The translations under genes and the position numbers were made by a program. Source: Capra hircus (lineage: Eukaryota > Chordata > Mammalia > Artiodactyla > Bovidae). From it: a stretch of DNA of 64,000 nt. Positions 1-10,944 of this stretch are shown piece by piece. The stretch lies in the NCBI RefSeq assembly GCF_001704415.2, contig NC_030814.1, forward strand, positions 73,339,121-73,403,120, in the 5' to 3' direction. The notes beneath the pieces are model-generated. The model did no database searches, was not told where the DNA came from, and saw nothing but the letters and a program-made list of their open reading frames with translations. How positions within the stretch are numbered: the first letter of the stretch is position 1; each line of letters starts with the position of its first letter.

Positions 1-299
1 GACCCTGCTGACACAGTTGCCATCTTGAAGCAGCTCACCAGCTCTTCAAGCTGGTGAAGCCAACATCACCAGTCGCGGAGCAGTTCTTGTTATGCCCTGG
101 CACACATCACCTTCATTCCTATTTTGTGGCCAAGATGAGTCACTTCGGCCAACCTATGTGCCGATGGCCTAAGTGGTCCTATTATATGAAAGCCCAGTTA
201 CCACTACAGGTTGAAAAAGAGAAAAATAATTAGTAACAAATGAGTTCTATCATACCTCATTGACCTGCTCATTCATTGCACTTCCTGCCATCCCAGAGG
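1..299. other. Unassigned sequence at window edge
   Basis: No repeat family or gene is recognised here. A short inverted repeat (caccagct at 36-43 pairing with agctggtg at 49-56) is the only structure seen. The interval could be the truncated end of an old repeat that continues outside the window. Confidence 0.4.
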
Positions 300-509
300 C
301 TTCACGTGGGTACTGGTCTACAGCCTGTTAGGAGCTGGGCACCACAGCAGGAGGTGAGTGGTAGGCCAGTGAGTGAAGCTTCACCTGTCACTCCCCATCA
401 CTCACATGACTGCTTGAACTGTCCCCACCCACTACCCCACCCCCCAAGCTGGGAAAAAGTTATCTCCCATGAAACTTGTCCCTGGTGCCAAAAAGGTTGG
501 GACCCCTGT
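300..509. mobile_element. MER1/Charlie3-type hAT DNA transposon, 5'-truncated
   Basis: The sequence follows the MER1-type non-autonomous hAT pattern: cctgttaggagctgggc, then a block around cagcaggaggtgagtgg, a C-rich centre, and the end cctggtgccaaaaagg closing at about 508 on the terminal inverted repeat gacccctg. The matching left inverted repeat is missing, so the copy is truncated or eroded at its left end. The family assignment is from memory of the consensus; the exact subfamily is uncertain. Non-coding. Confidence 0.65.
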
Positions 510-869
510 ACCAATCAATAAAACTCCGTTGGGCAAACCTGTAAGCTGAAGAAGATGCTTCCTGGACCATTTGCTCTATGTTTGCCCCCTGGAAAGAAGG
601 ACTTTTTAGATACTTTGCTGATTTGTTGCACATTCTGGCTTGGCAGCATTTAGAATTATATGTATACATGTATATATACAAGTATATTGCATAGATAAAT
701 GTAGGGCTGCTCAGCAATGTATGTTAAACCCCAGAAGATGAAAATAGGCCTCCACGTGCACAGTGAAGAACCAGCCTGAAAACTCAATTTAAATAACTAA
801 CAGTCTACACAGTGAGATCTCCCTTCTATAAATACCCGTATATGTATATTTATAATGCTTAGGAAAATC
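510..869. other. AT-rich unassigned stretch
   Basis: No gene or clear repeat. Contains alternating TA/TG tracts near 657-690 and 830-855. An aataaa-like string just after the MER1 copy (near 517) has no coding sequence before it and is not called a polyadenylation site. Confidence 0.5.
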
Positions 870-1005
870 CCGGAAGCAGATTTACTAAAGTGCTAAGAGT
901 GATTATATCTGGTAATAATAGCAAATGGCATTACACTTTTTATTTTCCTTTCCTTTGTGTTTTCTATCATGTCTTACATAGAAAAATAATGATTTCATTG
1001 CCTTA
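870..1005 (+). mobile_element. Old L1 (L1M-type) 3' end fragment
   Basis: The stretch around ctggtaataatagcaaatgg followed by T-rich ttttattttcctttcctttg and an A-rich end resembles the 3' untranslated end of old mammalian L1 elements. It is short and diverged, with no open reading frame. An unrelated AT-rich match is possible. Confidence 0.4.
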
Positions 1006-1035
1006 TCCATTAGGTGAGATGACTTGAAAAGCAAC

Positions 1036-1995
1036 TGTGGCAGGCAGAATTCTTAGACAGCCCCAAGTCTCCTACCCTTGGTGTGTATGCTATATACAGT
1101 CCCTTCCCCAAGTGTGGATGGGGCTGTGAACAGCATGGGATACTACTCCCATCATTGTGTTATGTTTTATGGCAAAAGAAATTTTGCACACGTGGTTAAG
1201 GCTCCATATCAGCTGATTTTTGACTGAATCAAAAAGGGAAATGCCCTTGACTGGGAGTAAGCTAATCCAGTGAGCCTTTACAAGAGATGAGGAGGAGCAG
1301 CAGCAGCTTTATTCTCCTGGCCTTGAAGAAGGAAGGTGCCCTGCTGGAAAAGGAGAGAGCCCTATGGCTAGGGCCTGAGGGTGATATCTAGGAGCTAAGA
1401 ACTAAGAGCCATCCCTGGCTGACACTTTGTAAGAAACCAGGAGCCTCAGGAATTCAGCTGTAAGAAATGAATCAGCCACCAAGCAGTGAGCTGGAAAGAG
1501 GGCTCTGCATCTCCATGCAGACAGCAGCCCTGGTCTACATCTTGACTGCCCCTGGCAATATCCTGAGCAAAGTGAAAGTGAAAGTCACTCGGTCATGTCT
1601 GACTCTTTTCAACCACATGGACTATACAGTCCAGGCCAGAATACTGGAGTGGGTAGCCTTTCCCATCTGCAGGGGATCTTCCCAACCCAGGGATTGAGCC
1701 CAGGTCTCCCGCATTGTGGGCGGATCTTTACCATCTGAGCCACGAGGGAAGCCCAAGAATACTGGAGTGGATAGCCTATCCCTTCTCCAGCAGATCTTCC
1801 TGACCCAGGAATTGAACCGGGGTCTTCTGCATTGCAGGTGGATTCTTTACCAGCTGAGCTACCAGGGAAGCCCAAAGGGCCCAACTAATGCACGCCTGGA
1901 CTTTCGACCCCTGGGCTTTGAGAGAGAATACATTTGTGTTGTTTTAAGTCAGTAAGTTTGTGATGACTCTTTATACTATAATAGAAAACTCAACA
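1036..1995 (+). mobile_element. MLT1-type (ERVL-MaLR) solo LTR, split by a SINE
   Basis: Starts with tgtggcaggcagaatt and continues through the family landmarks ttatggcaaaagaaattttgc, gagcctttacaagagatgag and cctatggctagggcctgagg. It is interrupted by the SINE at 1571-1873 and resumes with cctggactttcgacc and ttgtgttgttttaag, ending near atagaaaact. The order of landmarks matches MLT1C/D-like LTRs. No internal retroviral sequence adjoins, so it is a solo LTR. It predates the ruminant SINE that split it. Confidence 0.75.
1571..1873 (-). mobile_element. Bov-tA SINE with two tRNA-like heads
   Basis: On the minus strand it begins with the tRNA-Glu-derived head (complement of the gagctaccagggaagccc end near 1873), then a second head (complement of the gagccacgagggaagccc block near 1737-1754), followed by one Bov-A unit and a tail at agtgaaagtgaaag. 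The tandem-head arrangement recurs at 44390 and 52306. It sits inside the MLT1 LTR, so it is younger than that element. Non-coding; the frames read here are artefacts. Confidence 0.9.
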
Positions 1996-2164
1996 TCAGT
2001 GCCAACAATTGGCACAAAAATCTACAGAGTAAAATCAGGCAAAAGTGAGGGATGAACAAGTGTATTCAAAGGAAGAAAAAAGGTTCTTCAACTAGAAATC
2101 AGGACTGCAGTTAGCTTTGTGGAGAGTGCCTGGGGAGAGAAGAGAGCCTTCTGGAGTGCTGGCA

Positions 2165-2583
2165 GTTGACTACACCTTGCTCTGGGGACTTGATCTGGAT
2201 ACTGGTGTGTTCACATATAAAAAAATGCATTGAACTGTATACTTAAGGCTGTGTGTATGTTGTTGTTGTTGTTCAATCACTCAGTTGTGTCTGACTCTTT
2301 GTGATCCCATGGACTGTAGCACACCAGGCTTCCCTGTCCTTCACTATCTCCCAGATGTTGCTCAAACTCATGTCCACTGAGTCAGTGATGCTATCAAACC
2401 ATCTCATCCTCTGTCATCCACTTCTCCTCCTGCCCTCAATCTTTCCCAGCATCAGGGTTTTTTCCAGTAAGTCAGTTCTCACATCAGGTAGCCAAAATAC
2501 TGGAGCTTCAGCTTTAGCCCCAGTCCTTCCAATGAATATTTAGGATTGATTTCCTGTAGGAGAGTGTGTTTCAATAAAAAATA
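2165..2583 (+). mobile_element. Old L1 3' end, interrupted by BovB
   Basis: The pieces ggtgtgttcacatat and cattgaactgtatactt before the BovB, and tttcaataaaaaata after it, read together as the last part of an old L1 3' UTR ending in its polyadenylation signal and A-tail. The BovB at about 2260-2560 splits them. Divergence is high, so the subfamily is not called. Confidence 0.5.
2260..2560 (-). mobile_element. BovB (RTE) LINE, 5'-truncated, minus strand
   Basis: The sequence is the complement of the BovB 3' region: tail at ttgttgttgttgttc, then ctgactctttgtgatccc, ctcaaactcatgtccac, cttctcctcctgccctc and cagtccttccaatgaat. Only the last ~300 bases of the element are present. The plus-strand 80-residue frame across it is a translation of repeat DNA. 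Short gtgtgt-type direct repeats lie at both edges, but a clean target duplication is not resolved. Confidence 0.85.
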
Positions 2584-2667
2584 ATGAACTAACTGCAATG
2601 AGCTTGGTGTCAAAGCATTACCAGAATTCTAGATAAAATCTGTGTGTATTGTGCATGGTTGGTACTC

Positions 2668-2830
2668 AAAAACACTTTTTTACTGTGGTGAAATATACGT
2701 AGCATAAAACTCACCATTTAAATCATTCTCAGGGTACGGTGCAGTGACATTAAGTGCATCCATGTTGATGTGCAACCAGCGACACTATCCACCTCCAGAA
2801 CTTTTTCATTTTTCCAAACTGAAAGAAATA
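2668..2830 (-). mobile_element. Old L1 3' UTR fragment, minus strand
   Basis: tttactgtggtgaaatatac, cataaaactcacc, gtgcagtgacattaagtgc and gtgcaaccagcgacac follow, in order, the complement of the widespread old-L1 3' UTR block that starts with a gttgcacaac motif. Non-coding relic. Confidence 0.5.
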
Positions 2831-3502
2831 TGCTTTTGTTGTTGAGATTCCTGACTCTGTTTTCTTTTGGCCATGTAAACAGGTCAAGGAACAACCCAGG
2901 AATGGCTATCAAGGCACTGCTGGCATTTTGTTTTATTTATGTATGAGGTTGACATGAGCTCCGATATGCCTCTGGGTTTTAGTGGGGTAAAAATTCTTGG
3001 AAGGTGGCCATTTATTTTACCCAGTTTTATAAGCGAGGATTTTTATCATCCCTTCCCAGTCCCACTTTTCATCGCTTCCTCACTCAAACCACATTCTCCA
3101 TTGTAACAAGTTACTTGTGATTCTCAGACCATACAAGAACTGTTTGACCCTTGCCTGTGTACCTGCCCTGAGATGCTGTCACATCCTTCTGTGCCTGGTA
3201 GACTTACTCTAACTTACAGTTGGCTCATTTAGAACATCTTGTTGTGCACATACTCTGTCCTAGGTGCAGGCATACACTGGCGGACAAGACTTAATTCTGC
3301 CTTCACGGCATCAAGGGCTGAGATGGACACGTGTCCTGCAAAAAGTTACTCCTTAGTGAAACTTTCTCCAGCTACCTTCCCTCTGTGCTCTGTTCTCCCT
3401 AGTGTCATTGCCTGAGGCTTTTTTTTTTTTTTTAGCAATTTATACACACATCTCCCTTCCGACAGCCCCCCTCCCTGTATCACATTTATTTATATCCTTG
3501 TC
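2831..3502. other. Repeat-poor stretch
   Basis: No gene seen. A weak L2-like block may lie at about 3235-3310 and a run of 15 T at about 3419-3434 precedes a short SINE fragment. The 95-residue frame starting at 3402 runs through the T-run and SINE and has no support as a gene. Confidence 0.5.
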
Positions 3503-3568
3503 TCCATGGACAGAGGAGCCTGGTGGGCTGCAGTCCATGGGGTCACAGAGTCGGATGCGACTGAGCAT
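3503..3568 (+). mobile_element. Bov-A/Bov-tA SINE 3' fragment
   Basis: tccatggacagaggagcctg, then gtgggctgcagtccatgg and the tail cggatgcgactgagc match the 3' third of a Bov-A unit. Head and upstream unit are absent. Confidence 0.75.
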
Positions 3569-4832
3569 GCATGCATCCTTCTACTTACCTGAAAGTTACC
3601 TAAAAATCTGGTTCTTCCTGTTCATTTCTGTGTCCCATGTACACAGCAGAGTGGCCAGGGTGGCCACTCACTCACTATTCCCTGAATGACTGAGTTGATG
3701 TGGGGTCGGGATGCTAAGGATATATTATGATTAAATTGCAAACTCTACCTGAGAATCATAGCACCTGAACATCTGTAAGTTACTGAGGTTTGGTTAATAG
3801 TTAAATAGAGAAAATGCACAAGGCACTTTTAGAGTCTCCTTATGATGGATTTATATTATTAATCACACCGAAGTATAGGAACCTGTGAACCTGTACTTCC
3901 TCCTCTCAAAGTTGGCTCCCTTTCTTATTAATTAAGTTGGGTATGCTATAGTATAAATCTCCCGATGCTTATTCCACTCATTTCATACATACTAATGAGG
4001 ACAAGCCTACGAGTGTGGTGGTGGTAGGGAAAATCATTTATTCAGCTGTGGGAAAAATAACATCAGGACTCAGACCCCCTGCTGACTTTGCACACAGCTC
4101 TTTTAAAGATTGATATTGGCATACTAATTAAGTAGCTGAGTGCATTAAATAAAGAACATGTCACTGGAGGTTATTAGCGACTCCTTGTGTTTCTCCACGT
4201 CGCATCTTGTAGGTGAAGGTAGAGTGTATGGACATCATCTACCATTTTTCGAGTTTTCTGCTCTCATCAAAAATTAATCACAGAGTTCAGAGAATTTTCA
4301 AAGTTCCAATTAACTGTAGAAAGACTCACTTTGATACAAAGTGCCATAGTTGTGCCTGTCTCCTTTACAGTGTGTGTATTTAACAGAAACTGGGTGATGG
4401 TCTCATAGCTAAGTGAGAACGTACTCTGGGGATGCGATCTCAGACTTGACGATTGTGCCTAGATTGTTTCCTAATTTCTAGAAAGAGAGAAAAAGGTAAG
4501 ATAAGTCCCCCAGTCATTGCTTCCTTTGCAGGAAATGATTTGTGCTCTTCCTGTAGGTGACATTTGCATTATTTCTGACAAGTCCACATGCCGAGTCAGC
4601 TCCGTCTGTATCCTGCCTGACTATAGTTAATGATGGCAGAATTGAACTCCAGCAGTAGTAATTTTACAGTTTATCACCTACTCATTTATTTTTTGAATGT
4701 CAATACAAGCAAAATCTTTCAAAAAGCACAGGGAAAGCATGTGTGTGTGTGTTAATATGTAAAGGTGACTGTTAAATTATTTCCTGAGTATTAAAATAAA
4801 AGTCTTCGAACAAGAAAGCAGGTGACTAATGT
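3569..4832. other. Repeat-poor stretch, no gene recognised
   Basis: Unique-looking sequence of about 1.25 kb. A short (tg)n tract lies near 4740-4752. No open frame of note, no splice-bounded exon and no recognised repeat. Confidence 0.5.
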
Positions 4833-4925
4833 TCCTGGAGTTGGTGATGGACAGGGAGGCCTGGTGTGCTGCGGTTCACGGGTCACAGAGACGGACACGA
4901 CTGAGCGACTGAACTGAACTGAAGT
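4833..4925 (+). mobile_element. BovB LINE 3' tail, strongly 5'-truncated
   Basis: ggagttggtgatggacaggg, gcctggtgtgctgcgg and cggacacgactgagcgac, followed by a short gaact-type tail repeat, are the last ~90 bases of BovB. This tail also shows the sequence shared between BovB and the Bov-A SINE units. Confidence 0.8.
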
Positions 4926-5537
4926 ATAGCAGTTTTTGTCCTTACCTTTGGCTTCTTTGTATGTCATGGACATAAAACGTAGGAGCAGTTTAGGATGGGT
5001 AGATGCCAGTGGACTGAGGAACTGAGCGAATGTTTGTTTGGATTACGGCTTGACCAGAACTGGGAAAGGAAAGCCAGAAACAGGCAGTCTTGGCCAGTGT
5101 TACACAACCAAGACCAGAGCATCAGCTCTGACTGCCAGTGGCTGAAGACACCGAGGAGACACAGTTACAAAAATTTTCCTCTTTCTTTACTTTTCTTGTT
5201 TATTTTTCCCCGTATGTTTTTCTCCATCTGTATCTTGACACTGTGTGTTAGTAGAGATAAAAGAACTCACTCTTGTTTTCATTTCTGTTTCTCTTGATGC
5301 GTCCAGTTTTTCCCCTCGCTGGGCTCCCAGCTAACTCTTTCCACTCTCTCTTGTCAATAATATTCTGTTCCCAGAGAGCTGGGTCTGATTTCAATGTTTT
5401 TCTGGCTAAATCGAGATTGCAGGAAGGGTTGAAGTGTTGACTTTATTTTGTTTCTTAGTTTGCCACGAAAGTGGAGGGGGGAGGTAGGATGACGGGAAGG
5501 GAAATATTAAATCATGCTAACAGACTCTTCACTCCCT
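4926..5537. other. Unassigned stretch
   Basis: No recognised repeat or gene. A 100-residue plus-strand frame (4995-5297) becomes T-rich and hydrophobic at its end and shows no known domain; treated as chance. Confidence 0.5.
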
Positions 5538-6749
5538 TTTCTTTTTTTCCCCAAATCTCATTTTATTGATTTGTTTTCCTTTTTAAAACTTCATATTGGA
5601 GAATAGTTGATTTATGATGTATTAGTTCCAGGTGTACAGCAAAGTGATTCAGTTATACATATATCCATTCATTTTTAGATTCTTTACTCATATAGATCAT
5701 TACCGAATATTGAGCAGAGTTCCTTGCACTATTCAGTAGGTCCTTGTTGGTTATGTATCTTATATATAGTAGTGTGTGTGTTAATCACAAACTCCTAATT
5801 TATACTTCCTTGCCATGTTTCCCCTTTGGTAACCATGTTTGTTTTTGAAATCTGTGTCTATTTCTTTTTGTAAATAAGTTTATTTGTATCATGTTTTAAA
5901 AATTAGATTCCACATATGAGTGAGGTTACATGATATTTATCTTTGCCTGGCTTACTTCATTTAGTATGATAATCTCTATCTAGGTCCATCCATGTTGTTA
6001 TAAATGGTATTCTTTCTTTTTTGTGACTGAGTAATATTCCATTGTATGTAGGTACCAAATCTTTATCAGTTCCTCTGCTAATGGACATTTAGGTTGCTTC
6101 CATGTCCGGGCTATTGTAAATCGTGCTGCAATGAATATTGGGGTGTATGCATTAAATATCTTTTTAAATTATGGTTTTGTCCAGAGGTAGGAATATATTC
6201 CTAGGAGTAGGACTGCTGCAGCATATGGCAGTTGTATTTTCAGTTCTTTATGGAGCCTCCACACTGGTCTTCATAGTGGCTCTATCAGCTTTCATTTCCA
6301 CCAGCAGTGCCACAGGGTTCCCTTTTCTCCACATCCTCTCCAGCATTTATTGTTTGTAGACTTTGGATGATGGCCATTCTGACTGGTATGAGGTGATACC
6401 TCATTGTAATTTTGATTTGCATTTCTCTAATAATTGTGTGGGCTTCCCTCTTGACTCAGATAATAAAGAATCTGCCTGCAATGCAGGAGACCTGGGTTTG
6501 ATCCCTGGGTTGGGAAGATCCCCTGGAGAAGGAAATGGCAACCCACTCCAGTATTCTTGCCTGGAGAATCCTATGGACAGAGGAACCTGTCAGGCTACAG
6601 TCCATGGGGTCACAAAGAGTCGGACATGGCCGAGCAACTAACCCTTTCTCTTTTCTCTAATAATCAGTGACGTTGACCATGTTTTCATGTGCCGTTTGAC
6701 CATCCGGATGTCTTCTTTGGAGAAGATATCTCCATGTCTTCTTAGTCCT
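5538..6749 (-). mobile_element. L1 LINE 3' region, minus strand
   Basis: Reads as the complement of the ruminant L1 3' region. In window order: cattttattgatttg, ggtgtacagcaaagtgattc, caggtccttgttgg-type block, ccatccatgttgttataaat, gagtaatattccattgtatg, gacatttaggttgcttcc, tgctgcaatgaatattgggg, catttattgtttgtagac and gatttgcatttctctaa. It is interrupted by the Bov-tA at 6435-6651 and ends near the CHR-2 insertion. Only the 3' UTR and the extreme end of ORF2 are present; frames are broken. Host of two generations of SINE insertions. Confidence 0.9.
6435..6651 (+). mobile_element. Bov-tA2 SINE with 13-bp target duplication
   Basis: Full element: tRNA-like head ggcttccctcttgactcag, then ggaaatggcaacccactcc, one Bov-A unit and a tail ending ctttctc. 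It is flanked by a perfect duplication of tttctctaataat at 6422-6434 and 6652-6664, which is L1 sequence, so the SINE inserted into the L1. Confidence 0.95.
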
Positions 6750-7431
6750 TTTTCTAAAATTTTTATTTATTTGTTTCTGGTTGCACTGGGTCTGCATCAC
6801 GGTGCATTTCTCTACTTGCAGTTAGTAGGGGCTACACTTTGTCGGAGAAGGCAATGGCACCCCACTCCAGTACTCTTGCCTGGAAAATCCCATGGACGGA
6901 GGAACCTGGTGGGCTGCAGTCCATGGGGTTGCGAAGAGTCGGAGACGACTGAGCAACTTCACTTTCACTTTTCACTTTCATGCATTGGAGAAGGAAATGG
7001 CAACCCACTCCAGTGTTCTTGCCTGGAGAATCCCAGGGACGGGGGAGCCTGGTGGGCTGCCGTCTATGGGGTCACAGAGTCGGACACGACTGAAGCGACT
7101 TAGCAGCAGCAGCAGCACGCTTTGTTGTGGAGCGTAGGCTTCTCACTGCGGTGGCTTCTCTTGTAGCAGAGCCCGGGCTCTGGGTGAGAGGGCTTCAGTA
7201 AGTGCAGCATGTGGGTTCAGTAGTCATGGTGTGTGGCTCTAGAGCGTGCAGGCTTCAGTAGTTGCGGTAATTGCGGCACATAGGCTCAGTAGTTGCAGCT
7301 TGTGGGCCCTAGAGTGTGGGCTCAGTAGTTGCGGCACACAGTCTAAGTGGCTCTGCAGCACGTGGAATCTCCCCAGACCAAGGATCGAACTTGTGTCTCC
7401 TGCATTGGCCACTGTCCCACCAAAGAAGCCC
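6750..7431 (-). mobile_element. CHR-2-type SINE (cetartiodactyl), split by Bov-A2
   Basis: Minus-strand tRNA-derived SINE: tail side tttatttatttg, then gcttctcactgcggtggctt, repeated cagtagttg motifs, gatcgaacttgtgtctcctg and the head side near 7431. The direct repeats tcttcttagtcct (6737-6749) and tcttcttagttct (7432-7444) look like its target duplication with one mismatch. A Bov-A2 later inserted at 6843-7117. Confidence 0.85.
6843..7117 (+). mobile_element. Bov-A2 SINE (two-unit)
   Basis: Two Bov-A units without a tRNA head. The first begins ggagaaggcaatggcacccc, the second begins ggagaaggaaatggcaaccc near 6987, and the element ends with an (agc)n tail. Flanking ctttgt-type repeats in the CHR-2 host (about 6837 and 7120) are compatible with a target duplication. 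The 138-residue frame running through here is repeat-derived. Confidence 0.95.
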
Positions 7432-7444
7432 TCTTCTTAGTTCT

Positions 7445-9124
7445 AAGAGAAGGTTTTTCCCGTCACACCAGTTGCCTTGCAGAACTGACTCACTGATCAG
7501 ATCATGTTTTCTTTCTACTGCCTTACCCAGTGACCTTGAGGCAGGTACCTTGGCTGGAGAAAAGCAGGGGTGTGGCAGGGGGGAAGCAGAGCAAGGTGGG
7601 GGAGTGCATTCGGCATGCCTTGGAAGAAATGTACCATTTCAGAGCAAATTCTTGATTTGACCCCTGACCCTTGCACCTTTTAGGGCAGGGTACATCATTA
7701 CCCTTTTGTACCTTGTTTCCTCATCTTTGAAACAGGAACAAAAATATCTCTTTCCCAGGTTAGAGGTGAGGATGAACTAAAGTGCTTGGCACAAAGCCCG
7801 GTCTGGAGGTGGTTATGATTTTCACGGAGTGACATCAACAGGCAGGACATGGTTTCTTGGGAATTCTCACAAATTCTCTCTGAACCAAGACGTCATGAAA
7901 TGGAGCTCTGTTTCAACAAATTTTCTTTCTTGGGCGTTGGGATAAGAGAAAGTTCTTACCCTGGGAGGGTAAAGGAGGACAATGGTAAGATCCAGATGAG
8001 CTGTCAGCACCTCAGCCAACTGGTGTGAATTCCAGCTATGCTCCAATGCTCAGAAAGAGCTGCAGCGCCAGGCTGGGAAGAGATAAAGCCCAGAGACCCA
8101 CGCTGTAGACACTGGCACTTCTAAAGCTATTTCTGTGTGTACCATTGAAAAATGTCAACGCTGGCTGTTCCTGTCCATCCTGATGTAGAGGTGGCCAGCG
8201 TTACACAGCAAGAACTGCAGGCCAGTGCAGATCCTCAACTGACCTGGAATCTCTTGTCTAAGAAAGACCTCATGGAAAGCTCCCTTAGGGTATTTCTGTG
8301 CTGTACTTGGCCCAGGCTCCCAGCCCCAGGCTTGGTCTTCAAGTCTCGGTCAGCCACGATGATGCAGCCTCAGGCCAGCAGCTCTCACTGCAAAAGCCAC
8401 CCAGGCCTTGGGAGACATACATGATGCCTCTACTGTTCCCAGCATCGTTCTGTGTGGACCAGACCCTTGGGCTCTAACTGAGTCCGCTCCCTTTCCTGTG
8501 CTCCTCCCACTGTGATGGGAGGGAGAATGAAGCTCACTGTAATAAAGTGTGAAAGAGATAAGTGGAAGCAGAATCTGGGCTAAAAATTCATTTTTCTTGT
8601 TGCCATATTTCTTTGCTTGTTATAGCTTCTTCATACCCTAGAGCTCTTGTCAGCGACCCATTTTGTGAATGGAGACATTTCTACTTTGAAGTCATAATTT
8701 ATCCTGCAAGAGCTGCTAAAAGAAGCACTTTTAAACTCAGATCTGAGCGTAGGCTGGGAATTGTAAGTCACCTCCAAGCACTTGGGTAAATTGCAAAGAG
8801 TAGAGTCTTTTTACCTCCGGGAGTCAATTTTAACTTATTGCTTTTTTTCTCTGAAGACAGTTTTCTCAAACATTTTCTCCTCCTTGCTTTCATTGCGTAT
8901 TCTGACTTAGGTGGTACGAATGAGCTATCTATGGTTCTTTCATGACATTTAGTTTGCTGATAACTTGTGGCCGCCTTATCATTAACCATCTAGCTAAACA
9001 AGAGTTTTAAAAATTAACCTATGGAAGGCCTCAAGAAATACTCTATTTTTCCAGCCTATTCCAAGACAATTGCAGTTACTGCCAGCCATCTCTCTTCCTA
9101 ATAAGCCTCAGAAAGAGACTATGG
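7445..9124. other. Mostly unique stretch
   Basis: No gene recognised. A MIR fragment lies at 7700-7800. Frames of 75-114 residues (for example 8152-8424) show no known domain. The rest looks unique. Confidence 0.5.
7700..7800 (+). mobile_element. MIR SINE fragment
   Basis: cttgtttcctcatctttgaa, ggtgaggatgaactaaagtg and cttggcacaaagc follow the order of the MIR core and 3' half. Old and diverged. Confidence 0.5.
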
Positions 9125-9365
9125 CAGAGAGGGTAAGAACATGGATGCTGGCATCCACACGCCTGGATTCAAATGCTGACTTTATTATTTGTCACCTCTG
9201 CGATGGAGAGTAAGCTGCTTAACCTCTCTGTGCCTCAATTTCCTCATCTGTGAATGGAAGTAGAGATCACATCTTCCTTAGAGAGCTGTTGCAAGTAGTA
9301 AATGAGTCAAGATACCCAAGGATTCTGGAAGTTGCTGGACACATAGAAAGCAAAATGTAAGCACG
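9125..9365 (+). mobile_element. MIR SINE
   Basis: Landmarks in order: aagaacatggatgctggc, gcctggattcaaatgctgac, cttaacctctctgtgcctca, tttcctcatctgtgaatgg, gcaagtagtaaatgagtc and gctggacacatagaaagc. This is a near-complete MIR. Confidence 0.75.
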
Positions 9366-10664
9366 TCTTCTTATCATTAAATTGTCTTGTAAATGTGAAC
9401 TATTTGAGTATTGGAAAGAAAGACATCCAGATGGACCAGGAAAGCATATATTTGTAAAAATAGTTATCTTTTATAGTTTGATTAATAGTCAAATGGCTCT
9501 GAGAAGCAAGTCAGATTTAATCAAAGATGTTCCTAGAATAGATTTAGTTTTTGAAAGTGTTTTGTTTTTTGTTAAATTAAATCAGAGGCATTATCTATTT
9601 AAATCTTCTGGGTCTTATTACAATGGTGTTTTGAATGTCATGTTTTAAAGGTTGAAAAGAATGTTTTCAATGTGCGAGTTTGCATCACACAACCACCTGA
9701 CTGGATAGGGCTATATTAAGTGGCCTGCTTGACTCCCTGGGCCCCCTGCCACCCTTCTATCTTCCCACATGCTCTCCGGAGAGCGACGTGGAGCACATGT
9801 TATGCAAGCTCCAGAGAAAGATAATAAAAACACTTTTCTGTCTCCATATGTTATTGCTTTTTCTACACACTGAGTTTTCAGGGTAACTGTCTTGTTGAAT
9901 TTGCCTATTGCTGACAAAGCTATTCAGGATTAAACAATACTCTCTGCCATCTATTAGGAGGCCAGATTTCCCTAAGAGAATTCTTTTGTGGCACCCTCGA
10001 AATGTCCCTTTGTTGCAACCACAGAAGGTCACAAGAGAGCAGCTGAACTGTGCAGCTGAGTTTTATTTATTAGTTGTACACACATGCACACATATGCAAA
10101 CGCATGTGTGCGCACACATACACACGCAGACACCCAGAGCCCTTGAGCCTCATTCCTTCACGTTTTTCTGAGGTTGATTAGTGAAGAAATTTGGGAATAA
10201 ATCTCTGCTAGCTTGGGGCCATGATTGCTTTATGTTTCCAGGAGTTCAAATGCTTTACATTTATTCCTGAATCTTCACAGTGTGTTTTCAGTAGGACTCT
10301 ATTATACCCATTTTACTGCCAGAAAGTCCAAGGAGAATTCTAGGAATTGAGCCAAATATTGGCAGATGAATCACTGGACAGGCACAATTCAGCCTTGTGG
10401 ACTCAGGCATGTGTTTGTTTGGATGCGCCCAAAGGGAAGGTCATGTTACTTGAAATTCTAGGGGAGGTGGAGAACGTGGGGAGATTTGTACAGTTTTAAC
10501 CTGGAAGCTCAGAGTTCTGGTTCCAGGATGGTGCCCCGGCTTCTGACCCCATGGGGAAGGTCAGGTCCTCTTGCATCTTGTTTTCAGAACCCACATATAT
10601 CCTTGTCTTCTAATATGTATCATGTTGTCATCTTATATCGACTTTTATGATCACCTGAATAATT
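9366..10664. other. Mostly unique stretch
   Basis: No gene recognised. It holds the CA/TG repeat at 10076-10133 and possibly a weak MIR-like block near 10250-10330. The 88-residue frame at 9382-9648 has no recognisable domain. Confidence 0.5.
10076..10133. repeat. Interrupted CA/TG microsatellite
   Basis: Imperfect (ca)n and (tg)n runs: acacacatgcacacatat, then gcatgtgtgcgcacacatac. Interruptions suggest low polymorphism. Confidence 0.8.
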
Positions 10665-10780
10665 ATCTCCACCCTGAGGGCCAGAACTCCATAAGGAGAA
10701 TGTTTTACTGATCACTGCGTTCTCAGAACCCAACCCAATGGCTGGCATAGAGTTGGTGCCTAGCAAGTAGTGCCCGGTTG
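10665..10780 (+). mobile_element. L2 3' end fragment
   Basis: gggccagaactccataagg, tcagaacccaacccaatggc and tagagttggtgcctagcaag resemble the L2 3' end (clearance phrase, genes-per-day style ggcacatag block). Diverged. Confidence 0.45.
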
Positions 10781-10944
10781 AGTGGCCTCCTCTTCATGCG
10801 TGTTTCTTGCGCCTCAGTGTCCTCGGCAGCACCACCGATTCAGCTGGTGATGACTGGGGCCAGACATGGTAGGGGGGTCATGGTGGCTAAAATTATCACA
10901 AATCCTCTAGGCAGCCAGGGAGGTGTTATTCCATCAATCAGTAC

